The notes under the pieces are model-generated. The model was given only the letters and a program-made list of their open reading frames with translations. It searched no databases and had not been told where the DNA came from. From contig JAHLKG010000003.1 in assembly GCA_025526995.1 (NCBI GenBank), forward strand, positions 682,001-746,000: 64,000 bases of DNA, given 5' to 3'. Every line of letters begins with the position of its first letter. The first letter of the stretch is position 1. The DNA is from Powellomyces hirtus. Lineage: Eukaryota; Chytridiomycota; Chytridiomycetes; Spizellomycetales; Powellomycetaceae. The position numbers were made by a program, and so were the translations under genes. This document shows positions 36,201 through 48,100 of the stretch, one piece after another.

Positions 36201-39152
36201 GCTTGCTGCAGCTGAGGGCGGCAACGCGACCCCTGCGGCGTCGTCGGCCGCCGAGCGACCCAGATTGGGCGAGCTTTTCGCGGCCGTGGATTTGGCGAGC
36301 GGGGAGGAGACGGTGACTTTGGCAGCCATGTTGCGGGTCGATCCTGCCGCGGGAGTAGTGAGCCGGTGCGTGCTGGGGCCTGCCGAGGGCGGGAGTGGGA
36401 TCCCCGCGGCTTTGTTGAGCAAGCTGGTGCCGCGGACGTTGGGCGAGGATTTGGCCGAGTGGGTTTGACGCGTCAGTGGGTCGAGGGGTTGGTGGTGGTA
36501 TTGTTGGTCATTGAGTTCGGGGGTGCTGCGGTGATGAGTGGTGTTGGTTTGTCCCGCCTCGTGCGCGTCGTCACCACCCAATGTATCCTCGCCATCCCCC
36601 CGGCCATCGTCATTCCTGCCCGCCCCTTTTTGCTTCTGTGCCGAATTGGCAGCGGCAGCGGCGAGGAGGGTGTTGCTGCGGGACGGCTGGGCTGTTGTGG
36701 GTGTCGTGGTTCCGTAGACATCGAACGCGCTGTTGTCGGCGGTGCGCGGGAACGAGCGGGCGGAATGTTCGACGACGGCGTCAACAGACATGACGTCCCA
36801 GTATTTCTTGTCGGCTTCCAGTTGGCGGGTGGACCCGCGGGTGGAGGAAGGCGGTTCAGCCCCGGGTGCGGAGGTGGTATCGTCGGCGGGGGCCTGCGTA
36901 TCCTCGCCTTGTTCGAAATCGGCATCGTAGTCGTCGGTTTGAGGTGGGAGAGACGAGTCTTGTGCTTCCCGGTCTCGGTTCTCCTCGCCCGCATGTTTTG
37001 CCGCCGCGGCCTCGTCTTCCGCAGTCGGTTCCACCACCGTCTGCTCAATCGTGGCCTTGATCACCTCCTCCTCCTCCTTGATCGGCTCCTTACTCCCAAC
37101 GACAACCGTCGTGACTGCACTATCGCCAACCTGGTCATCCGACAGACACACTTCCCCGTCCGATTCATACCCGCCCTCACTGCCCGCATCGAAATCGCTG
37201 AAATCCGACGCGATCGGGAAATGCGATTCACGCGTCGGACGCGCGGATTTCGGGCGGAAGGAGCGGTGCCGCGGTGTCGAGGGCGTCGAGCGCCCCGACC
37301 GCAACTTGCTGATGGCCGCCGAGGTGGGGCGGGTCGGGGGTGCGGTTGTGGGAGTGGATTCGGCAAACAGGCCTTTGGGAGGCGTCTTTTCCTGGGCTGT
37401 TGTTGTGGTGGTTGTGGTTGCTGCTGCGGATCCGGGCCGCCCGACCTTTTGCAGGATTTTGCGAACGTGGGTTTCGGCATCGTCCATGTTGCCGCTTTGG
37501 TACTCGAGTTTGGCGACTTCGAAGAGGTTGGTGACGCTATCGTCCTCATGCAATTTCTTCTTGCGACCCCCGGCTTGTGTTGTGACTTCGTGCCCTTCAA
37601 GCCCCTCCCATTCCTCGCCGCTCAAGTCATCATGCACAACCAATTCTTTGTTCTGCTTTTTCCGCTGTTGCAATGCACCCGCTGCAGTCGTCGGTCTTGC
37701 CGCACCAGCACGTTTCTCTCCCTCTTTTGCACCACCACCACCACCCGCAGCACTCCTCGCGCGTCCCGACGCCACCACTGCATTCGGTCTCGCCGCCGCC
37801 TTCCACAACGCCCTTCTCTCCTCCCTCGCCTCGCTACGTCCATGCTGGTCTTTCGCCGACAGCAATTCGGGTGTCATTCCCAACGCCTTGAGTTTTCGCG
37901 GCGCCTGCTGCCTGAGTCGCGCGACCAGCATTTCTTCCGCTTTGGTGAGCGACGCCGGCTTCTCCGCGTACAGCAGTGCCGTCCGCGTCATTGTCGCGGG
38001 GTAGTGCGAGAGGAATTCGGGGTACGGGAGCGCGGACGCTGGTGCTTGCTGTTCGGGTGGGTGGGTGGGTAAAGTGAAGAAGGTGGGTGCGAGATGGTTA
38101 TTTTGTGGCCTTCGGACTGGAAAACGGTGGGGTTGGGCACTTTACCACTGTTTTCCGCAGTTTTTGCGATCGAGGGGTTTTGTCTTCCTCGTTTTGTCGA
38201 CGAATCGCAACCTGTAGAAACAAGACATCCGACAAACATATTCGCACCAATCGTAAGCTCTTTTGCATGTCGTACATGTCACCCAACGCGCAAAGTCGCC
38301 AAAAATGTGCACAACCCCTACCTCAACTTCACGATCAAACGCCAGTTCCTCCATTCTTTTCATGATATTCGTTTGGTACTCGTCGCGGTCCAGCTTGATC
38401 TGGTTATGCTTGAACCGTTTCGGATCAATGATATTGCCTTCTGCATCAATCTATTCAATTGATAGAGAGGTGAGGACAGGAGCGAGGTTGTGCGGGGGGG
38501 TTACTGTGGGGTATATGAGTGGGGTTTATACGTACAAGACCCAGCTTCTGGAGATGAGCTCTTATTTTCGGACTGTTGAAGTAGTCGGCGAGATATTCGT
38601 CAAGCAAGGGCTCGTAAAGGGGCATGTTGGTCGTAACGAGGTTGACGTCGTAGGTTCTCTCGCGGCCGCGGAGTGTTTGTGCCGTCCACGCTCTAAATAA
38701 CAAGGAAAAAAAAACGGTGGCGGATTGATTGAGTTCAGCAACGCTAGTTATGCATTTCCCTTCCTACAATTTAAATGGATCCCGCTCATTACTTACCGAT
38801 GATGAGATCGTCTAGGTATCTGCTCAATGCCGCCATTGTCTCCTCCCTCGTGTTCAACCACCAATTCCTCATCCGTTGGCAGAGTTACCGGCGACTTGGG
38901 GTTGCGAGCCGTCTCGGGTCGTTCAGTCCACGCCTGAACGGAACCTGTCTCGCTGCGGTCCTGGTGATCGACTACATAGGGCTCTCGATAGGGCTCTGGA
39001 TACGGTTCGCCATAAGGTTCCTGCACCCGCACTTGCTTCAAACTGTCGCTACTCCGGTTGACGCTGATGCTTTGGGCAGCGTCCCCGAGCGGCGGCAACG
39101 AGTCGGGAGTAGCGTCGGTCTGGCTTCGTCGTGGGGTGGTGATGGATGTCAT
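33275..39152 (-). CDS. ERICH3-like ciliary-type protein with multi-copy PLPPS-A-STANL repeats
   Basis: Exons on the minus strand are 39152-38797, 38692-38536, 38450-38322, 38211-38146, 38048-33977 and 33747-33275. All join in phase (1,750 residues). The last intron joins GACGCGG to AAGCCGTG through a strong TTTTCTAG acceptor. Residues of about 140-215 (MPLYEPLLDEYLADYFNSP, KIRAHLQKLGLIDAEGNII, FKHNQIKLDRDEYQTNIMKR) resemble the conserved N-terminal domain of ERICH3, a protein of motile and primary cilia. A Lys/Arg-rich, probably disordered region follows. Then come about eleven imperfect repeats built on AAGIPLPPSVAPSTANLR, alternating with AKSSPNLNR-like spacers. The C-terminus is Ala/Thr/Pro-rich. 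The N-terminal match is from memory of the family and moderate in strength. No enzymatic domain is seen. Confidence 0.7.
34354..35110. repeat. Near-identical tandem repeat in the coding exon (period about 168 bp)
   Basis: Five successive units of about 160-170 bp begin near 34354, 34522, 34690, 34852 and 35020 (gttcgcgagtgccgc(a/g)). Each encodes one copy of the repeat VDYAAGIPLPGSVAPSTANL plus its spacer. The units are nearly identical at DNA level, unlike the more diverged copies further upstream in the gene, so this block expanded recently. Confidence 0.85.
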
Positions 39153-40064
39153 TTTTGGGGGTGGTGATGGCAATTTTCTTGCGCTAGTCGGTAGAGTTTT
39201 GGGATGTGTAATCAAACAAGTCTCTACTCGAACTGTTTCTCGAGCCTTTTTGCAGTCACGGCTGCCCGAGCCAGGATGTCTCAATCCAACAAGGGATGAT
39301 TGCCTCCGGGCAGGGTCTGGGAGACGATAGATACTGGCACAACAACAGCGTCGGATGCGGATTGGGATGTTTCAATTTCGACACAATCGAAAAAGTCTGT
39401 ATCAGGGAGGCGGCAACGCTGGAGAATGGGTCCGTCTGTTGCCGGATTTTTTTTGTGCACAGGAAGGTTTTGACCAGAAAAAACACACAGGAAAGAAATC
39501 TAGAGCACTATTCTGGCCGGATGGGGATCAAGAGCTGCAGGGGAAAAAAGCCAAACCCTCGTCACAAAAAGTGCACTTGCAACCGTCGGCAATTAACTGC
39601 CTGGTGAGGGATATATGGGGGTCTTTCCATTCAGGGTGTGTCGTTCATGACTAGATGCAATGCAATATACTAGTCACGGAGAGTTTTCTATAATTAGAAG
39701 GAGTTGAATAGCTATAGCGAATGGGGTCTGCTGCTGAGGAAAGCACTAGGAATCATGAATGGAAACTATCTGGATTTGATCGGGAAGAGGCGGAGGAGAA
39801 CCCCGCGCGAAAGTGGGAAGTGGCTTGGGAGGATTACCCAAGCAACGCGACGCCACATCACTTGTCACTTGCGTCTCACATCACGTTCAACATCCTGTTG
39901 TTGGCTGGTTATTGGCAATAACGGTAAACTCCAAACACGAGCAGAACAGACATTGCGATTTAGAAGATACTGTTTTTGGGTGCCGCCAGCCAAAGTGGAG
40001 GCAGCAACTGAGCATTCGAACAGCATTCGTCCAGACGGCTCGCTCAAGACTTTCAGAGCAAAGC
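39153..40064. other. Divergent spacer
   Basis: About 0.9 kb lies between the ERICH3-like gene (minus) and the SLC49-like transporter (plus). Both promoters should lie here. No gene or repeat is recognised. Confidence 0.5.
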
Positions 40065-41788
40065 ATGAGCATCCACCCATCCCCCATTCGGTGGCCCTAC
40101 GTGGTCGTCTTTGCCTTTCTCAACCTCTCCAACGCCTGGATCTGGTCAACCTACGCTGGAGCCAGCCCGACCTCGGCACTATACTATCGGATGAACGAAA
40201 GCGCTATAACATGGTTTTCGTTGGTCTTCATGGCGGTGTATGTGCCGGTGGCCATTCTCAGGTATGGTGGTGGCTGGGGTTTTTGTGGTCTTGATTTCAC
40301 ACTGTGTTCTTGTGTGTAAGCTCATTTGGATACTCTCATTTAAAAGTTCGTGGATTCTGGATGGCTATGGGCTGCGAACCGGTGTAAGTTATTACATGGT
40401 ACCTACCGCCTCACACGTTAGCCTGCTGACCCCAAGCATTTAAATGGCTTCTGCAGCTTCTGATTGGAACTTTGCTGAACGCTACTGGGGGAGCAGTGCG
40501 TTATCTATCAACATTGATTGATGGAACATCGGGACGATTCGGACTAGCATTTGCGGGTCAAGTGCTGGCTGCCGTAGCACAGCCGTTCATCCTGAACGCC
40601 GCCCCCAAGATTGCCAACGTATATTTTGGCCCATCAGAACGGACATTAGCGGACGCTGTTATGAACTTGGCTAACCCGATCGGCGCGGCATTGGCGTTGG
40701 TGATCGGTCCGATGTTGATAGACAGTAAACCCGACAATGTTCCAAGTGCGCTCTTGGTGTCGATGATCGTTGCGTTGTTGCCTGTGCCCTTTGCACCGTT
40801 TGTGTTCAGAAAGAGAGTGAACGGGGCGGGTAGTGTCGCATCAGTGAACCTTGGAGAAACCGGCGCAAGACTGGGCGATGTACCGTTGACCCCAGGGGCA
40901 GCATCCTCATCAACGGACCCAAATGCACCCAGCACGCCTGCTGAAAGTTCACTTGCCTCGCCTACTCCCATGCTTTTACCACACGCGTCTGCATCAGCGA
41001 AAGGAGGAGAACCGCCCGTCGGGGGTGAAGTTCTGGTCGGAGCATCCCCGCAGATACCCTTCCGACAAGCGGCGCGGAATTTGCTGCGCAATACCGAGTA
41101 CCTGAAACTCGTCGGCGCATTCGGCATTGCGATCGGCATTTTCAACACGTTCGTATCCGAAATCTCTTTCATCACCGGCGAAGTGGGATATTCAGAAGAC
41201 GAGGCCGGGTATCTCGGTTTTGGAGCGATTATATGCGGGATTTTTGGATCGCTGGTGGCAGCCATCCTAGTGGACCGCTCTCAGAAGTTCAAGATGTTTC
41301 GCGAATCATCCACCGGCGCCGCCCAATCCCCGCACGCGTTCGTTTTTAAATGGGCGTATACATTTGCCCTGGTGGCTCTGATCGGGTTCGCGGCCTGTAC
41401 CCGTCGGAACCTCCTCGCCCTGCTCGTCATCTGGTCCTGCGTGTTTGGGTTTGGCGCGTTCGCAGTGCTTCCAACCGCGCTGGAACTCGCCGTAGACATG
41501 ACATACACGGATGCCGGGGAAGCGATTGGGACGGGCGGGATGTGGGCTGCTGGTCAGCTTGCCGGGCTTGTCATGGCGGTGGTGACTGACGGCATCAGGA
41601 ACGCGGTCGGTGCGCCAGATATTGCGGGTAAAGAAGTGTGGATCATGCCAGCGGTGGGTGTGCTGGGAGTCACGCTGGCGTGGAGCATGAATGTGGACAT
41701 GAAACGCGTGAAAGTGGAGCGGTTGTTGGCGGATGTTCCAGAGGGAGCTGAGGGCTCACCGACTTCTATAAACCATGCAGAGAAGTAG
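40065..41788 (+). CDS. MFS transporter, SLC49 (FLVCR/MFSD7/DIRC2) family
   Basis: Three exons, 40065-40261, 40347-40383 and 40457-41788, join in phase (521 residues). The middle exon is only 37 nt and encodes SWILDGYGLRTG, the loop 2-3 signature. Other family features are RWPYVVVFAFLNLSNAWIW (TM1), GQVLAAVAQPFILN, KIANVYFGPSERTLADAVM (the W-F-G-P-x-E block) and ANPIGAALALVIGP. A Ser/Pro-rich cytoplasmic loop of about 85 residues lies between the two six-helix halves. The second half starts LLRNTEYLKLVGAFGIAIGI. Animal SLC49 members carry heme, choline or pyridoxine; the substrate here cannot be predicted. Confidence 0.85.
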
Positions 41789-42322
41789 AGAGGTCTACAG
41801 ACATCTCTCTTCTATTCTTGGCGAGTTTCTCCCCGCCTCCTGATCCCGCATCTGTAGCCCTGCCCCGTTGTTATGAACATCTTCAAATCATGTAGAACAT
41901 ATTTTCCCCTTTTGGACGTATTTGCAGGTCCTCCATTTTCGTATAATAATTTGGGATTTTGTCCGGACATTAGCGAACCCTGACACGTTTTGCCAATGCC
42001 TCTGATGAAGTAGGAACCGCACCTACTGTACGTGTTCCTCTTATCGTAGCACTGTAGCACGTGTATGTTCTTGGTTTTTGAAGGCTGCACAACGTGTGCT
42101 GTGTTCTTCACCACAGCGGCTGGGACTGGCAACACACAAACACGCTTATTGATCGAACAGGCGTGCGCGTTCCACGTGTGGCGCAGCAGTATCCACACTT
42201 TTCGCACCGCGCCGAATATCGCTGGAAGATGTGTTAAAAAACGGACACCTTCTCCTCACTCCGAGCTTCTCTCTTGCCGCTGTATTATATCATTTTCGCA
42301 ACTGTAAAGAAAAGCTGCAACA
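41789..42322. other. Intergenic
   Basis: This is the 3' flank of the transporter gene and the promoter of the RNase T2 gene. No gene or repeat is recognised. Confidence 0.5.
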
Positions 42323-43321
42323 ATGTCCCGGCTCTTCCTCCTCGCATCGGTGCTCACTCTCGCCTCTGCGCGCTGCCTGCCCACCCATCCCCCCACCTCT
42401 CCGAACACCGTCGAATTCCCTCCCATCCCCGCCGACTGCCCCTCAACCGCCGTCGGATGCATCCCACGGTTCCCAACTGTGCCCGGCAGGGCCAATGTCA
42501 CCTGGCCCGCCTGCTGCGTGCCCGATCAAGGCCTCATGGTGCTTGCTCAGAACTGGACTACACCCGGAGGTTACTGTTCCAACCCCAACCTCACGTGCTC
42601 GGACGACACGCTCCGCGCGCTGCCCAAAAACGAGTGGACCCTGCATGGACTGTGGCCGGATTACTGCGACGGAACTTATAACACAAGCCCCTTGGGATGT
42701 GACCCGCCGCGCCGTGATGTGGAGGCGGAGAAGACGGTGGAGGCGTATGCGCCCGAGGATTTGAAGGCAGAGATGAGGAGAGTGTGGATGAGCGCCGATG
42801 GGAACTACAACTGGATCTGGAGCCACGAGTGGAATAAGGTGAATATACACAATTAGTTTGCTGAAAAGTTCTAGAGGAAGGAACTAGCGGTGGTCCTGGT
42901 GGCATTTGTGCTCATATGACTTCTGCTTCCTTCTTTTTTCCAGCACGGCACATGCATGTCCACCATCAACCCCACCTGCTTCCCAACCCAAAAACCCGCG
43001 CAAGACCGTCTCGCCTATTTTGCCGCCTCCCTCGCCCTCCGCAAACGGTTCGACCTCTTCAAAATCTTCTCCGCCCACGACATCATCCCCTCCGAGACCA
43101 CCACATACAGCTTCTCCCAGTTCCAGGCCGCCCTGAAAGCCGAGATTGGTTTCGAAGGTGCTTTGCAGTGTACCAAGAACAATGGAACCGCTTACTTGCG
43201 TGAAGTTTGGGTCTATGTGCGTGCCTTGCCCGGGATCGAGTTCAAGAACAATGAGCCGGTGGCGCCGTTCAGCTCGTGCCCCAAGAATGGAACTATCATC
43301 TACCAGCCCCAGAAGTACTAG
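42323..43321 (+). CDS. Secreted ribonuclease T2
   Basis: RNase T2 enzymes cleave RNA through a 2',3'-cyclic phosphate intermediate and act in vacuoles or outside the cell. Two exons, 42323-42838 and 42944-43321, give 297 residues. A signal peptide (MSRLFLLASVLTLASA) precedes the mature region. Both catalytic segments are intact: CAS I NEWTLHGLWPDYCDG and CAS II SHEWNKHGTCMS, the latter reconstituted exactly across the intron, which falls between Lys and His. Each supplies a catalytic His, with Glu and Lys in CAS II. Several Cys residues and N-glycosylation sequons (NVTW, NWTT, NLTC) fit a secreted glycoprotein. Confidence 0.94.
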
Positions 43322-45151
43322 GATGTTGGGTAATGAGATTAGAGCAGATAGAGGTAGCAAGGCTTATAGAGCGTTTGGTTTTCTTGATTTAGTCTTGATA
43401 TGGCGAGATCTGGTATCGTCGTCTGACAAGATGGAGACCAATTGGATAGTACCAGCATAGTGTTCAAAGTGGTGTATTATGTAGAATACGTGCAATATGA
43501 AGCATACGGCAACAAAGGTCCTTGGTTACAGAAAAAAAATTGGTCAGCCATAAACGGACCAATTGCGCTCTACACTCTGCCACGATCAGGGAGCTCTACG
43601 TTCATGTTTCTCTTTCCAAAAGTGATATGGTTTTACAGCATAATGTGTCGGCCCGCGCTGCACACTTCATTTATCGATATTTCTGCACAGATGAAGAAGG
43701 ATGTCCTACATCATGCATACGCATTTTGGAACTGTACATGATGGTGAGGTATATCTACGCACCACCCGTGCACAAATAAACCTACCTCAAAAGCACAAAT
43801 GGCAACCAACTGGCCCCTCCACTATCTTCTCCAGGTATTCCAAGGGCGTTGTGGCGCCGACACATGCGGCTACGTGGAACTCACATTCTGCATGATCCCG
43901 ACCTGCGATCACCTACGGTTACCTTGTTCCAACTGCAAAGATTTTTCGCCGAACTTGTCGAAGCCACGTGCTGTTGCGGGATCATAACTCTAAGCCGGAA
44001 TAACGGCCAGGGACGTCACCAACGCAAGCTGCTTACTCTCTGAAGAAATTCCTGGTTGCTCCGGAGTTTTCGAAGATTGCCCGCATAGAGCCATCTTGTG
44101 AACTGACATGCCTGTATCGTTTTGAGGTACAGTATACGCAGTCGTCTCTCTTGCGGATACATCATAATTTCACCAGTTGGTAATGGTGCATGCGACCGGC
44201 GGTGAGCGCGAAGGGTGGGCCCGGGACAGAAGGAGAGGGCAATTGATATGATGGACCATCTTAGCCGCGAATAGCCATAATGAGTCTGAGCTGGTATCCA
44301 GTTTTGTCCCCAAGGTCTCCGAACTAAGCGGACTTCGTCATATACACCCCACATCTCCTGTTGCGCGAAGGACTAACAGGATCCGCGGTCCCATAGGCCA
44401 ACACAATGTTCTCGTTCCCGCAAGGTATACCATTTATTCAGTTGATAAGATGTTTAGAGCCCCACGTTCACGGGAGACTCTGTACACTTTCTGCCTATGT
44501 TTCATAGGGGGGATGGAAGTGAGACAGCGGGGAGGCAGCGGGATCAAGTTATACGCAATGCCGCCACGTTTTTGGGACGATCAAAGCAAACTTGAAGCAT
44601 TCAACGCCAACTGCACCCCAGCGTCTCTATCCGAAGTTACTGCCGGAGTGGTGGGCTTCCTGGAGTGCTTGATGGGAGTCCTTATGAGCCTCGGGTCGAG
44701 ATTTCTCAGGCATGTCATTGCAACACATGGTGGGGATCATCGAGCATCCGCTGCCGACGGCATTGGCACTGCGGACGTTGGGCTAGAATGAGTTCTACAG
44801 GCCATTCCTCCAGCCGTGCACGCGCCGGCTGCGACATAGAGACATGTCGTAACGGCGGTCTCCCGGCTCATACTAGGCACCTAAGCAGTTGTAGCCTCAA
44901 AGCCCGCGAGGACGCTGGCGAAAAGAGCTCCCATGTGCATGTTTGGTGTGCTTTGTCTTTCGTCGTCGTCGCTGCGAAGGACATGGTGAAGAGGACAGGA
45001 GCGTCGAAGCTGCTTACGTAAAAGGCCTGAGGGGGTTCTCCCACGCCAGTCGGACGAACGGGGGAAACGGAGGGCATCGAGGAATGAGCCGTATATTACG
45101 CAGTAAGGATCCATAGGATCCCCCATCCCGTCAACAAGCCTTCCCTCCAGC
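43322..45151. other. Intergenic, 1.8 kb without a recognised gene
   Basis: Only short open frames with no recognisable similarity are present. I checked both strands for fragments of transport or hydrolase genes like those at the left end and found none. No RNA gene is recognised. Confidence 0.4.
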
Positions 45152-48100
45152 ATGCTCGAGCGGCCGAGTCGTCGAATCGCACCAACGCCGATAACGCCAA
45201 GGGAGGCCGCGTCGTTGAGCCCAAATCTCATCGACTTGCCCACGAGATCGCGCTCCACACTCCAGCCACAAACACCAGCAACCCACGGTCGGGCTGGGCG
45301 GAGGTCACTACTCGACAGCCCTGCCACGTTTACTCCAGCAACGCCTTCTCCATTTGGGGAAGAGATATACCCAACCTCTGAAGCCCCCGCAGAAGAGAAA
45401 TCGTACCGAGACTTTTTCCCAGACTTGGAGATCACCAAACCTCTCCCTATCCTCACACTTCCCACGGACCCGCAAACAATACCCTATACTCAACAACCAC
45501 CTGAAGATGTTTTATCTCCAGTGGAAACGGAAGAGCAGATGCTTGCCAAGGCGAACTCGGAGCAAACCAGGAATCAGATAAAGGAGATTATCAATTTCTT
45601 CAACGAGGATGAGACCGAAAACCCGCCATCCGACGCGAAAGCTCCGGAGGTCAACATTGCTGTGGATGTGGAAGTGCTGCGCGTCGGTAGCAGTGATGAG
45701 GATCGTCAATCGGACCTCCCGCCATCGAAACCGTCTGGGGAGCAGACAACAGGTGATGAGAAACTTGCTGCCGAAAGTGTGAGAGAGAAATCACTATCGA
45801 TCCACGAGAACGGGCAGAGTATTGAGCTGGTGGAAGTAGACAAGTTACTGGAACAATCTGCACGTATCTTCGACGGTGCGCAGTCAACAGAGAACGGTAT
45901 TCAGGACAGCCCAAAGAAGACGGAAGGAAGGCAATCGGATTGGAGAGGGACTCAGACGTTACCAACGAGCGCAGATACTGAAACGGCCGCACAGGAACGC
46001 GAGCTTCCATCCGCGATAGAATTGGACGTATTCGCGGGAGTTGAGGATCTGCCACGTTTGCCTGATCTTCCACCAGCCCCTCCACATCTCCCGAAACCAA
46101 TGTTCAGGATGTTGCCAGAGACTGACGACAATCAAACATGGACGATGAAAAAGTTCCGCCTTGGGGCTGCATACATACGGCATGTTGAACCATCTGAGGA
46201 CGAGTTGGCCCTGCGAGTTGAATACGACATGGACGAGCAAGATTATTGCTGGCTGAACATCGTTAACGAGGCCCGAAAGAAAGATGGGCAGGGACAAATG
46301 GACCAAGACTACTTTGAGAAAGTCATGGACATCCTGGAGAAAGAGTGGTTTGATTTGACCAAGGACATCCCATCACCACGTGATGATGAAGAAGATCCAG
46401 TGTGCGCGGTGTGCGATGATGGAGAGTGCGAAAACTCTAATGCCATTGTCTTCTGTGACGGATGCAACATTGCGGTTCATCAAGATTGCTATGGGATTCC
46501 ATACATCCCAGAAGGCCAGTGGCTCTGCCGAAAATGCATGCTTAGTCCGCACAAGCCCGTGGATTGTGTGCTTTGTCCACATGCTGACGGTGCGTTCAAA
46601 CAAACCAGTGGACAGGGATGGGCCCATTTGTTGTGTGCAATGTGGGTTCCCGAATGCAATCTTGGGAACTTCACGCTCATGGAACCGGTCGTGGATATCG
46701 AGAAGATTCCCCGGAGCAGATGGAAATTGACCTGCTATTTATGCCAACGTCAGGTCGGCGCCCCGATACAGTGTTCCAACAAGAGCTGCTATACTCCCTT
46801 CCATGCGACTTGTGCCCGGAAAGCGAAGCTGTACATGAAAATGCGGGCCCAGTACGGCACGGATCACAACGCGTTCAGAGCCTTCTGTGACAAACACACT
46901 CCGCCAGAATATCGTGAAAAGGTGGATGTGGAAGCATCGATCAAGGAATTCAAGAAGCAGATGATAGACCAAACCACCTCTTTGGTTCAACAAATTACCT
47001 CCATGGAAGATTCCGAGTACGAAAGTGCGCAGTCCAGCGGCGAGGATGAGGCCCCACGCCGAAGATTAAAACGGAAAACGAGCGAGTACGCCAGCGACAT
47101 GGAGAACAAGGACCTGTTCGAGACCTCTAGAAGAAGTGGTGGAACGTCGAGCCGCAAAAAACGCAACCGGCTTGAGGGGCCCTTGTCCGCTGGACGTATC
47201 TTGGCCGATTTTGGAATGAGTGACTCCGAGGTCGCGGTCCATGCCGCTCACCAGTTTTCCACCCCGGTCGTCATCCCTGAGTACATACTGAAGCGCGTCC
47301 TGGAGACGTTGCGGGAGGAACACAAGGAGCAGAAGCGGAAAGGAGATTTCGACAGAAAAATAAAAGACTTCGTAATTCTCGTATGTAAATACTGGTCTCT
47401 GAAGCGAGAATCACGACGGGGAGCGCCACTGCTGAAGCGATTGCATTTGGAGCCATGGACTGCTTCTGCGTCTGCTCTGAAACAAGACGAGGAAGCGAGG
47501 GCTAAGCGTAATCAGACGGCGATCATAATTCGACAAGACCTGGAGCGCGTGCGTCTTCTTGCCGAGTTGATCAGAAAGAGAGAGAAAGAGAAGATGAGGC
47601 AATACCGGGCTGGCGTCGGCTACACCGAACTCATCTTCTTCCCCTTCACGAAGCATCTTCGACCTGTCTTCGAGAAGATTCGCGCGTAAGTGATGAAACT
47701 ACATGTCTGGTGAAGTTTCCTTTGATTTCATGTACTCAATCAACGTTTCGCATTTGAAGTATGGACAGAGATGGTTATTTTCAAGATCCTGTAACTCCGG
47801 ACATCGCTCCTGATTATGCAACATACGTGAAAACACCAATGGATTTCACAACAATGGCGCGCAAGGTCGACAACTACGAATACAAGGATGTCACTGCCTT
47901 TGAGGTAACCAAATTTAACTGACTCTAGTCAGCGACCCATTTGCTGACTCGTCATTCTCTGCACAGACTGATCTGGAACTGATATGGGGCAACTGTATGG
48001 TGTACAACAAGGCCGAGACGGAGTATTTCAAAGCTGCTGCCCGATATCAACGACGAGCAAAGCCTCTTATTGAGGAGCTCAGAGCGCAGATGGCCGCCTT

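Noticed and set aside
36366..38072. 568-codon plus-strand open frame opposite the ERICH3-like gene
   Set aside because: It is a mirror of a GC-rich coding exon. Its translation is Cys/Gly/Arg-rich with no domain, and the minus strand has in-phase splicing and a conserved block.
38797..38836. Alternative short first exon (MAALSRYLDDLII) for the ERICH3-like gene
   Set aside because: It needs the weaker AGAG acceptor. The TTTAG acceptor fits the longer frame that starts at 39152.
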